The notes under the pieces: generated by a model
Told to the model about the DNA's origin: nothing
What the model saw: only the letters and a program-made list of their open reading frames with translations
Databases searched by the model: none
Shown here: positions 6,771-13,983 of the stretch, piece after piece
How the letters are laid out: every line of letters starts with the position of its first letter
How positions within the stretch are numbered: the stretch's first letter is position 1
NCBI GenBank assembly: GCA_902493615.1
Contig: CABUQK010000045.1
Location: forward strand, 1-15,027
Source: an uncultured Collinsella sp.
GTDB taxonomy: Bacteria > Actinomycetota > Coriobacteriia > Coriobacteriales > Coriobacteriaceae
Direction: 5' to 3'
Length of the DNA stretch: 15,027 nt
Made by a program: the position numbers and the translations under genes

Positions 6771-8624
6771 ATGCCCGAGAAGATTGAAGAGCTGGTACGC
6801 GCTGCGCTTGCTGCGGCCCAGGAGGCCGGCGACCTTTCCGCATTTGAACTTGACGATTGCGCTATCGAGCGACCGGCTGACACTTCTCATGGCGAGTGGA
6901 CCTCCACCATGGCCCTGAAGTCCGCCAAGCTGGCCCATTGCGCCCCGCGCAAGATCGCCGAGGCTGTCGTTGCCCATATGCCCGAAGACCCCGCGATCGA
7001 GAAGGTCGAGATCGCAGGCCCCGGCTTCATCAACTTCTACCTCTCCGTTGCCGTCAAGAATGCCATCTTTGGCGAGGCTCGCGAGAAGGGCATGGACTTC
7101 GCTAAGTCCAACGTCGGTGGTGGCCTGAAGACCCAGGTCGAGTTCGTTTCCGCTAACCCCGTCGGCCCCATGCACATCGGCCACGGCCGCTGGGCCGCGC
7201 TGGGCGACTCGCTCTGCCGTGTGATGGACCACGCCGGTTACGACATCCAGCGTGAGTTCTACATCAACGACCACGGCTCTCAGATGAACACCTTCGGCAA
7301 CTCCATCAGCACGCGCTATATGCAGCTTGCCGACATCATCGCCAAGCAGGGCGTGGATATCGACGAGGCTCACAAGCTGCTGATCGCCGACCGCGACGCC
7401 TTTGTTGCCGACGAGAACGACGAGCACCCCGAGACCCATCCGTATCAGGACAACTTTGCCGAGACTCTGGGCAAGGACTCCTACGGCGGCGACTACATCA
7501 TCGACGAGGCTGCTGAGTTCTGGCGCACCGACGGCGACAAGTGGGTCAACGCCGATCCGCAGGAGCGCATGGAGAGCTTCCGCGAGCGCGGCTATGTGAA
7601 GATGGTCGACAACATGCGCGACCTCTGCCACGCTGTCAATTGCGACTTCGATCGTTGGTACTCCGAGCGTTCGCTGTACGTGAAGGACACCGAGGGCGAG
7701 ACCGCCGGCACCTCTGCCGTCGACCGCGCTTTTGAGAAGCTCGACAAGATGGGCTACCTCTACACCAAGGACGGCGCCCTGTGGTTCCGCTCCACCGACC
7801 TGGGCGATGACAAGGACCGTGTCCTGATCAAGTCCGACGGCGAGTACACCTACTTCGCCTCCGACGTTGCCTATCACTGGGATAAGTTCCAGCGCGTCGA
7901 CCACGTCATCGACATCTGGGGCGCCGACCACCACGGCTACATCGAGCGCGTCCGCTGCGTCTGCGACGCTCTGGGTTACCCCGGCAAGTTTGAGGTTCTG
8001 CTGGGCCAGCTCGTCAACCTGCTGCGTAACGGCAAGCCCGTCCGTATGTCCAAGCGCAAGGGCACCATGGTGACCCTGCAGGAACTCGTCGACGAGGTCG
8101 GCTCCGATGCCGCTCGCTACACGCTCATCTCCAAGAGCTCCAACCAGATGGTCGACTTCGATATCGAGGCCGTCAAGAAGCGCGACAACTCCAACCCGGT
8201 GTACTACGTGCAGTACGCTCACGCCCGCGTGTGCTCCATCCTGCGCCGTGCCGCTGACGTTACGCCCGAGCAGGCTGACGAGATGGGCATGAAGGCCATC
8301 GCCGCCAAGGCCATCGGTGAGAACGTCGATTACTCGCTGCTGACCGACCCGACCGAGCTCGCCCTTTCGCGCAAGCTCAACGAGCTCACCGACCTCATCG
8401 CCAGCTGCGCTCGCGACCGCGCCCCGTTCCGTCTGACGCACTTTGCTGAGGAACTCGCCGGCGACTTCCACAGCTTCTACGCTGCCTGTCAGGTGCTGCC
8501 GAGCGAGGGCCGTCCCGTCGACCCCGAGCTTTCGCGTGCCCGTCTGGCCGCTTGCGACGCCGTCCGCGTAACACTCGCCCTGGTGCTCACCCTCGTTGGT
8601 GTCTCCGCTCCCGAGCAGATGTAA
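6771..8624 (+). CDS. argS: Arginyl-tRNA synthetase
   Basis: Class I aminoacyl-tRNA synthetase that charges tRNA-Arg with arginine; cytoplasmic and essential. The 617-residue protein has an N-terminal Add-1-type tRNA-binding domain (about 1-110). The catalytic Rossmann domain has SANPVGPMHIGHGR, with HIGH at 135-138, and the second signature MSKRKG at 426-431 followed by TLQELVDEVGSDAARY. A C-terminal DALR anticodon-binding domain (about 490-617) includes the YVQYAHARVCSILRRA helix. It is somewhat longer than many bacterial ArgRS (550-590). The frame is open further upstream (to 6681), but the ATG at 6771 is the start because AGGAGG lies at 6761-6766 and the conserved N-terminus begins there. 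It is monocistronic, with its own terminator at 8670-8702. Confidence 0.97.
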   Translation: MPEKIEELVRAALAAAQEAGDLSAFELDDCAIERPADTSHGEWTSTMALKSAKLAHCAPRKIAEAVVAHMPEDPAIEKVEIAGPGFINFYLSVAVKNAIFGEAREKGMDFAKSNVGGGLKTQVEFVSANPVGPMHIGHGRWAALGDSLCRVMDHAGYDIQREFYINDHGSQMNTFGNSISTRYMQLADIIAKQGVDIDEAHKLLIADRDAFVADENDEHPETHPYQDNFAETLGKDSYGGDYIIDEAAEFWRTDGDKWVNADPQERMESFRERGYVKMVDNMRDLCHAVNCDFDRWYSERSLYVKDTEGETAGTSAVDRAFEKLDKMGYLYTKDGALWFRSTDLGDDKDRVLIKSDGEYTYFASDVAYHWDKFQRVDHVIDIWGADHHGYIERVRCVCDALGYPGKFEVLLGQLVNLLRNGKPVRMSKRKGTMVTLQELVDEVGSDAARYTLISKSSNQMVDFDIEAVKKRDNSNPVYYVQYAHARVCSILRRAADVTPEQADEMGMKAIAAKAIGENVDYSLLTDPTELALSRKLNELTDLIASCARDRAPFRLTHFAEELAGDFHSFYAACQVLPSEGRPVDPELSRARLAACDAVRVTLALVLTLVGVSAPEQM

Positions 8625-8669
8625 TCTGCGGGTCATTTGACCGCGCAGGTTTGGTTTAACTGAGCCTTG

Positions 8670-8702
8670 AAAGCCCGATCTCCCACGGAGGTCGGGCTTT
8701 TT
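8670..8702 (+). terminator. Intrinsic terminator of argS
   Basis: AAAGCCCGA (8670-8678) pairs with TCGGGCTTT (8692-8700). The stem continues through one wobble pair (8679-8691) and three Watson-Crick pairs (8680-8682 with 8688-8690), leaving a 5-base loop. The T run extends to 8702. It lies 45 bases after the argS stop. Confidence 0.9.
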
Positions 8703-8746
8703 GCAAACGCCGACGTATTGACGAATTTGGAACTGCTGGAAATACG

Positions 8747-8896
8747 AAACTATGCCGGTTTACTACGATGAAATGAGAAATTCCAACTACGCCGGCTTTT
8801 CGCAAAAAAGTGCAAGGCATCTACCTGCGGTTTTAGTTCAACAAGTTTCGGAGTGATCGCGGTTGAGCGATTCATCGTAGTAAACCGCCACAGTTT
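8747..8896. repeat. 150-bp element with 26-bp imperfect terminal inverted repeats (MITE-like or structured RNA)
   Basis: The ends 8747-8772 and 8871-8896 are inverted copies matching at 24 of 26 positions. The inner 17 bp are perfect: CGGTTTACTACGATGAA at 8756-8772 against TTCATCGTAGTAAACCG at 8871-8887. A third, partial copy of the end motif (AACTACGCCGGCTTT, 8785-8799) lies inside in direct orientation. There is no ORF and no visible target-site duplication. It lies in the 450-base gene-free stretch between the argS terminator and the rho promoter. A small non-autonomous mobile element, a dispersed repeat or a transcribed hairpin are all possible. A 6-bp inverted repeat (CGTATT 8714-8719, AATACG 8741-8746) abuts the left end. 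Confidence 0.55.
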
Positions 8897-8980
8897 TGGC
8901 GGAGGCAGTCAGATTTGTGGGTGTTAAACCAAAGATTGTCCCTTTTGACTAGTCGTTTAAGAACGTCCTCAATGACTAAG

Positions 8981-9008
8981 TTGCAGGTGGTTGCGGTTGT
9001 GTTACACT
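8981..9008 (+). promoter_or_regulatory. Promoter of rho
   Basis: TTGCAG (8981-8986), a 16-base spacer and TACACT (9003-9008), with an extended -10 TGT at 9000-9002. This is the best sigma-A-like signal in the 450-base gap. A start near 9015 predicts a leader of about 138 bases. Confidence 0.55.
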
Positions 9009-9014
9009 AACGCT

Positions 9015-9152
9015 GCGTATATGACGCAAATATCTCGATACAGATCAATGATGTCCGTCGGTATTTGACGGAGCTAGACTGTTTAGCCGCCCTGAAGGTT
9101 TATGCAGGGAGCATGTGATCACAGGGCTTGAAAAGAAAGTTGAGCAAACACT
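9015..9152 (+). promoter_or_regulatory. Hairpin-rich leader of rho
   Basis: Three short consecutive inverted repeats: TCCGTC/GACGGA (9054-9059, 9067-9072), GCTA/TAGC (9073-9076, 9084-9087) and CCCTG/CAGGG (9090-9094, 9105-9109). Rho leaders are used for autoregulation in other bacteria; that this one is regulatory is inference. The ribosome-binding site is poor (GAAAG region, about 9134-9139). Confidence 0.3.
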
Positions 9153-9626
9153 GTGTCTGATCAACAGCAAGAAAACGAAATAACGACGACGCAAGCCGCT
9201 CCCGCTGCACCGGTTGTGTCGGATCAGGTCGCGGCGCCCGCGCATGCCTCGGCTCCTGAGACGCCTAAGGCTGCTTCGACGCCTACGCCTGCAACGGCTG
9301 AGAAGGCCGTGCCTGCAACTGGTGAGGAGGCTGCTCCGGCAAAGCCCAAGCGTACGCGCCGCACGGCCAAGCCTGCTGCTGACGGCGAGGAGGTCACCAA
9401 GCCCAAGCGCCGTACCACGCGCATGACGCGCGTCAAGCGCACCGTTGCAGCTGACTCCTCGGCGCCGATTTCCGATGAGGTCGCGCAGGCACGTGCGTTG
9501 GCGCAGATTAGCGAGGCTCAGGTGGTGCGCGCCCGCCGTCGTGCTGCCGAGCGCGAGGCCGCGGCTCTGACCGAGCTTGCAGCTCCGTCTGTGCCCGAGA
9601 CGCCTGCCGCCACCGAGACCCCTGTC

Positions 9627-9640
9627 GCCAGCCGACCGAG
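9627..9640 (+). other. Frame disruption 1 in rho (loss of one base, or gain of two)
   Basis: Upstream, codons in the 9153 frame read ...TPAATETPVA. Downstream, sensible coding (PTEKPVPRTRRRTAAKAEQ) is only in the frame starting at 9632. The original frame runs out at 9702-9704. The local sequence has no slippery heptamer, so programmed frameshifting is not suggested. Confidence 0.75.
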
Positions 9641-11224
9641 AAGCCGGTACCGCGCACACGCCGTCGCACGGCTGCTAAGGCCGAGCAGGTTGCCGATCAG
9701 GTAACCCCCGAGCTCACTGAGGCTTCGGTCCGTTCCGCGGCAGGGGAGGGCACATCGCCTGTTGAGCTCGCTGCGCCTGTCGAGGCCAGCGAAGTTCCCG
9801 TTGTCGATCCGGCTTTGCGCCCGCACCGTCGCGGTCGCAAGCCCAAGGCCTTCGTCGAGGCAGAGAAGGCCGCAGCCGCAGCTGCAGCCGCTCGGGATGC
9901 TGCGGCGACCGCCGAGTCTGCAACCGCCGCCGACGCGCCCGTCCAGGATGCTACGACTTCCGAGGCCGCTCCCGCCGATGTCGAGCCCGCCGACCTCCGT
10001 CCCGGTCGCAGCCGTCGCACTGCTGCTAAGCGCACGTCCAAGGCTAAGGCTGCCAAGAAGGTTGCGTCCGAGGATTCCGCCGAGACGACCGCCGATGCAT
10101 CGACTGACGCCGCCGAGCCCCAGGACGTCGAACAGCCTGCGTCCGAGAAGCCCAAGCGCGGTCGTAAGAAGTCCGCTAAGGCCAAGGCGTCCGAGCATCA
10201 GGCTGATGTCGAAGCGCAGGTCGATTCTGGCGCCGAGGCCAATGAAGCCGCTGCGGTCAATGCCGACGCCGCCGCAACCGATGCTGCCGCGCCCGCCGAG
10301 GCCGAAGACGGCACTCGTTCCAACCGTCGCCAGCACAAGCGCAACGAGGAACGCAACGAGCGCAACAACGACCGCCGCAACCGTCAGCGCGATCGCAAGC
10401 AGCGCAATAAGGAGCGTAATGCCGCCCCCACCGAACCCACGCTTTCGCGCGAGGAGCTCGCGGCCATGAAGGTCGTCGAGCTGCGTGAGAAGGCCAAGGA
10501 GTTCGAGATTGAGACGACCGGCAAGAAGAAGGCCGAACTCGTCGAAGAGATCTACACCACCGCCGCGAAGGCCGAGGGCTTCCGCGACATCAAGGGCATT
10601 CTGCAGATTCGCCCGGACAACTCCGGCATCATCCACGCCCATGGCTACATGAAGTCCAACGACGACGCCTTCGTGCCCGCCTACCTCATCCGCTCCGCGC
10701 GCCTGCGCGCGGGCGACGTCATAGAGGGCTCGCTGCGTCCTTCGCGCGGCGGCGACAAGCGCGCCGGCCTCGCCAAAATCACGACCGTCAACGGTCTGGA
10801 CCCCGAGCAGATTCGCAACCGTCCCAAGTTCGGCGACCTCACCCCGGTCTATCCCAATGAGCCGCTGCGCATGGAGCACGGCAAGGACTCCATTACCGGT
10901 CGCGCCATCGACATCGTGTCGCCGATTGGCAAGGGTCAGCGTGGCCTGATCGTGTCCCCGCCCAAGGCCGGCAAGACCACGATCCTCAAGAAGATCTGCC
11001 AGTCTATCTCGATTAACAACCCCGAGGTGCACCTCATCTGTTTGCTCGTCGACGAGCGCCCCGAAGAGGTCACCGATATGCAGCGTTCCATCAAGGGTGA
11101 GGTTGTGGCGTCGACCTTCGATATGCCCGCCGACAACCACACTCGCGTGGCAGAGCTTGTCATCGAGCGCGCCAAGCGCATCGTGGAGCTGGGCGGCGAT
11201 GTTGTGGTGGTGCTCGACTCCATC

Positions 11225-11237
11225 ACGCGCCTACAAC
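11225..11237 (+). other. Frame disruption 2 in rho, an apparent 11-base deletion in the ATPase core
   Basis: Rho proteins carry SITRLARAYN here. The sequence reads SITR and then, two frames away, YN: ACG CGC C|TAC AAC. An 11-base gap fits exactly. If the ancestral codons were of the form cgc-ctg-gcc-cgc-gcc-tac, GCGCCT would be a direct repeat 11 bases apart and deletion between the copies yields the observed junction (GCGCCT at 11227-11232). Without repair translation ends at 11327-11329. Confidence 0.75.
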
Positions 11238-11736
11238 TTGGCGGCGCCCGCCTCGGGCCGCATCCTTTCGGGCGGCGTCGATTCGGCGGCACTGTATCCT
11301 CCCAAGCGCTTCCTGGGTGCAGCCCGTAATATCGAGAACGGTGGCTCGCTCACCATCCTGGCCTCTGCCCTCATCGACACCGGTTCCAAGATGGACGAGG
11401 TCATCTTTGAGGAGTTCAAGGGCACCGGCAACATGGAGCTTAAGCTCGATCGCGAACTGGCCGACCGCCGCATCTTCCCGGCTATCGACCCCGTTGCCTC
11501 CGGTACGCGTAACGAGGACCTGTTGGTCGACGAGCAGATGCGTCCGTTTGTCTTTGGTCTGCGTCGCATTCTTGCCGGCATGAACAACACCGAGCGCGCA
11601 GGCGCGTCGTTCATTAAGGGTCTTAAAGGCACCAACACCAACCAGGAGTTCCTGGTGCGTTCGGCCAAAAAGCACAGCGACTACGAGCAGACGTTCTAGG
11701 CTGTCATCCACGCGCAGCGATAGCCATCAATGCGAT

Positions 11737-11767
11737 AAAGGGTCGGGGCTTGCGCCTCGGCCCTTTT
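11737..11767 (+). terminator. Intrinsic terminator of rho
   Basis: AAAGGG (11737-11742) pairs with CCCTTT (11761-11766). The stem continues through TCGGGG/CCTCGG with two G-U pairs (11743-11748 with 11755-11760) and has a 6-base loop. A T run ends at 11767. It begins 37 bases after the rho stop codon. Confidence 0.75.
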
Positions 11768-11846
11768 CCATATCGCGTATCCGCGCTTATTTTTGACCAT
11801 AAGACTGGCAAGCAGCAGGTTTCCCGTTTCAATCCGACATCGTCGC

Positions 11847-11875
11847 TTGCAATCGACTGGGCGGTTTCGCATAAT
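11847..11875 (+). promoter_or_regulatory. Promoter for the membrane protein/VanZ pair
   Basis: TTGCAA (11847-11852), exactly 17 bases, then CATAAT (11870-11875), which matches TATAAT at five of six positions. The start would be near 11882, leaving a leader of about 130 bases. The leader contains a GGGGC-ATA-GCCCC mini-hairpin (11933-11945) but no known riboswitch motif I can recognise. Confidence 0.6.
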
Positions 11876-12011
11876 AGCTTTTAAGCTTCGCGACGGATAA
11901 CGCAGATGAAACGAACCATATACCGTTGCTTTGGGGCATAGCCCCGCTTCATCTTCTCTCGCGCAGCCAACTGAATGATGCGATTTGGGTGCTGGAAGAT
12001 GGGGAGAGCTC

Positions 12012-13412
12012 ATGGCTTCTTCTGATGCAACACAACGAGCAGTCCTTGCCGGACTTTCGTGCGGGATCGGCCTTGCCGCTCCCGTGGTTATGTATGCCGC
12101 GACGCTACCGTTTTCGTCGGTGAACGAGACGGTCGTGGCGGGTGCGGTTCCCTTCGCCGTGGGCGCGGTGGCGGGCGTGGGTATCTATGCCGCCTCGCTG
12201 GGTATCTCCGAGTACCATGCGCAGCGTGAAGAGCGTCTGTTCCAGCCCGATGCCATGGGCGGTGCCGCCAATCTCAATCAGCATCAAAGCGAGTTCAAGA
12301 CCGCCTCGATTCCAGCTCAGCAGCAGGATGCGACTCCTTATGCTACCGCTTCTGCTTCTCAGGCTCAGTCGGAGCAGTCTACCTCGGCATTCCTTTCCGG
12401 CCTGACTGGTGCGTTCCAGCGCCGTCATACCGATGATGGTGTCCCTACCATCGCTCGAGCCGCAGATGCTATGGACGAGGACGAGGCTTGGTCCATGATC
12501 GACAGTATGCTCGACGACGATTCGCCGGTGAGCTGCGACCCTGCACACTCGCGCGACGTCTATCAAGTCGCCATCGACGAGCTCACCAACGGCGGGCAGA
12601 CCGGCTCCTTCAATCGCGACGACATCGCCGCCGCGGCACGCGCCGTATCTGGCTCCCAGGCCGCCCCTGCGGGCAGCACGGCGGCTTTCGTGGCACTCGT
12701 CGCCAACGCGGCAGCCAATAACGCCTACAGTGCTACCTCGGCGGACGCGAACGCTTCTGCCGACAATTCGTACGTTGATGAAGCCATGGCCGCGGACGAG
12801 GAGGCCGTTGCCGCCCGCCGTGCCGCCGAAAGCTCACTGTGGGGCGCTCCTGCCCAGCAGCAGGCGGCCGAGGCTGCGCCGTACAATGCAAACCTCGCCA
12901 GCATGCCTATCATCTCCGGTGCCGCGGACATCGATCTCGATGACCTCGATGAGCCTGCAGCCATCACCGCATCGATTGATGCCCAAGATCGCATCGACAC
13001 CGGCGACCTTCCGGACGCCTCGCTCGAGGTCGATGTCCCCATGGCCGATTATTCGGGCCACGAGGACATGTGGGCCGCCGCCACCGCGATTCTGGATGAG
13101 ATTGACGAGCCCGCTCCTGTTGTAGCGCCCGCTCCCGTCGCTGCCCCTCAGTCTGCTGCCCCCGCCTATGTCGGCCGTCACAGCGCTGTGCTCCCCGAGG
13201 ATACCGCCCGTATCTCGCGCGAGAGCATCGAGCGGGCCGAGGCTATTGCCGCCGGCATTATGGAAAATCGTCGTCACGAGCGCGTCAATCAGATCCTCGA
13301 GGAAGAGATCGAGCGCCTGCGGTCCTCTACCGCCAAGCGTACGGGCCGTGCCTATCTGAGCGTTATCGAGGGCGGTACCGCCAGCTTTGCGCCGCTCCGC
13401 GCGGAGGCATAA
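12012..13412 (+). CDS. Uncharacterised membrane-anchored, acidic Ala-rich protein
   Basis: I do not recognise a family. The 466-residue protein has two hydrophobic segments near the N-terminus (about 10-32 and 40-64, the second Gly/Ala/Val-rich). A long low-complexity region (about 80-395) is rich in Ala, Asp, Glu, Ser and Gln, with acidic patches such as MDEDEAW and DIDLDDLDEPA. The last 65 or so residues are a charged, helix-prone segment (SRESIERAEAIAAGI...RVNQILEEEIERLRSS) followed by a short tail, TGRAYLSVIEGG. The bulk is probably a disordered cytoplasmic tail with a terminal coiled coil, but the topology is inferred. The ATG at 12012 is chosen over the in-frame TTG at 11985 because GGGGAGAG sits just upstream and the hydrophobic N-terminus begins there. 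It is followed within 7 bases by the VanZ gene. Confidence 0.7.
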   Translation: MASSDATQRAVLAGLSCGIGLAAPVVMYAATLPFSSVNETVVAGAVPFAVGAVAGVGIYAASLGISEYHAQREERLFQPDAMGGAANLNQHQSEFKTASIPAQQQDATPYATASASQAQSEQSTSAFLSGLTGAFQRRHTDDGVPTIARAADAMDEDEAWSMIDSMLDDDSPVSCDPAHSRDVYQVAIDELTNGGQTGSFNRDDIAAAARAVSGSQAAPAGSTAAFVALVANAAANNAYSATSADANASADNSYVDEAMAADEEAVAARRAAESSLWGAPAQQQAAEAAPYNANLASMPIISGAADIDLDDLDEPAAITASIDAQDRIDTGDLPDASLEVDVPMADYSGHEDMWAAATAILDEIDEPAPVVAPAPVAAPQSAAPAYVGRHSAVLPEDTARISRESIERAEAIAAGIMENRRHERVNQILEEEIERLRSSTAKRTGRAYLSVIEGGTASFAPLRAEA

Positions 13413-13419
13413 CTTCTGC

Positions 13420-13869
13420 ATGGTTAAGATCAATCGAAAATGGGCGGTCGTGACCTGCCTGATGGCGCTCTTGATCTGGGGCAATTCGCTGGTTCCCGGC
13501 TCGGGGTCGGGCTCGCTGAGTCTAACGGTCATGGAAACTATCCGCGGTTTCCTGCACGGCGTGGGACTTCCATATGCATGGGTGACCAACTTTGTTGTTC
13601 GCAAGTGCGCGCATTTTACCGAGTATATGGTGCTCGGCATCCTGGCAACGCACGCCTTTGATTTTGAGGGCCGGCGCACCTTTGACGTACTGCTGCCCAC
13701 GGCGGTGTTCCTGCTGCTGATTCCCTCGATCGACGAGACGATTCAGCTCTTTGTGCCGGGACGCGCCGGCATGATCACCGATGTGATGATCGACTGCTGT
13801 GGAGCGGCAACGGGCGTTGTGCTTCGATATCTCTTACGGTGGCTGATGTGCGCCAAAAAAGCCGCCTAG
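13420..13869 (+). CDS. VanZ-family integral membrane protein
   Basis: A 149-residue membrane protein. The VanZ signature is complete: VRKCAHFTEYMVLGIL (Arg61, Lys62, His65, Glu68, Tyr69), then PSIDETIQLFVPGRAGMITD (Asp104, Glu105, Gln109, Pro-Gly-Arg 113-115) and DVMIDCCGAATG. There are about four hydrophobic segments (about 7-24, 64-80, 88-104, 121-141). VanZ of Enterococcus gives low-level teicoplanin resistance, but most family members have no established role. A resistance function should not be assumed. The ATG at 13420 is preferred over an upstream TTG at 13387. The GGAGG at 13402-13406 lies inside the preceding gene with 13 bases' spacing, suggesting translational coupling. The stop codon lies within the stem of the terminator that follows. 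Confidence 0.88.
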   Translation: MVKINRKWAVVTCLMALLIWGNSLVPGSGSGSLSLTVMETIRGFLHGVGLPYAWVTNFVVRKCAHFTEYMVLGILATHAFDFEGRRTFDVLLPTAVFLLLIPSIDETIQLFVPGRAGMITDVMIDCCGAATGVVLRYLLRWLMCAKKAA

Positions 13870-13901
13870 GACGTATTGTTTGGTCCTAGGCGGCCTTTTT
13901 T
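13855..13901. terminator. Bidirectional terminator overlapping the end of the VanZ gene
   Basis: GCCGCCTAGGAC (13861-13872) pairs perfectly over 12 bp with 13883-13894. A6 flanks it on the left (13855-13860) and T6 on the right (13896-13901). It serves the VanZ transcript and, on the other strand, the fructokinase gene that ends at 13984. The VanZ stop codon TAG (13867-13869) is inside the stem. Confidence 0.88.
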
Positions 13902-13983
13902 ATTTGAGGGGTTATATGAGGCGTGGTGGCGTCGTTCCGTAGGTTGGATTTGCCGAGCGCGCCACGCCCTGTGGGTGCGTCTG

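Larger units (their letters stand above)
9153..11699 (+). pseudogene. rho: Transcription termination factor Rho, interrupted by two frame disruptions
   Basis: Hexameric RNA helicase/ATPase that ends transcription. The reading runs in one frame from the GTG at 9153 to about 9630, in a second frame to 11231, and back in the first frame to TAG at 11697-11699. Restoring 1 and 11 bases would give about 852 residues. The first 430 or so are Ala/Pro/Glu-rich with basic clusters. The Rho N-terminal helical domain starts at 10442 (LSREELAAMKVVEL), followed by the RNA-binding cold-shock-like domain (GILQIRPDNSGIIHAHGY) and P-loop SPPKAGKT near 10957-10979. Walker B is VVVVLDSITRL, and the final segment AYNLAAPASGRILSGGVDSA...GTGNMELKLDRELA is intact. 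As given, neither part makes a functional Rho. Since rho is usually conserved, a sequencing or assembly error is a serious alternative to true inactivation. The family identity is certain. Confidence 0.85.

Noticed and set aside
6753..8636. A long open frame on the minus strand (627 codons) opposite argS
   Set aside because: It mirrors the codon periodicity of argS, has Val/Leu/Gly-rich low-complexity content without motifs, and argS is unmistakable. High-GC genomes commonly produce such antisense frames.
9627..9640. Programmed -1 frameshifting in rho
   Set aside because: There is no slippery heptamer or stimulatory structure here, and a second unrelated disruption occurs downstream.
9518..11140. 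A 540-codon open frame opposite rho
   Set aside because: Shadow of the rho coding sequence. The protein is Gly/Leu/Arg-rich without recognisable domains.
11882..12011. Riboswitch in the leader of the membrane-protein gene
   Set aside because: Only a 5-bp GGGGC/GCCCC hairpin is visible, with no conserved motif of a known class.
11696..12013. A 105-codon minus-strand frame in the gap between rho and the membrane-protein gene
   Set aside because: It overlaps the rho terminator and the promoter of the next gene, lacks a ribosome-binding site and has no recognisable domain.
13420..13869. A glycopeptide-resistance cluster suggested by VanZ
   Set aside because: No vanA/vanH/vanX-like ligase, dehydrogenase or dipeptidase genes are nearby, and VanZ-family proteins are widespread without a resistance role.
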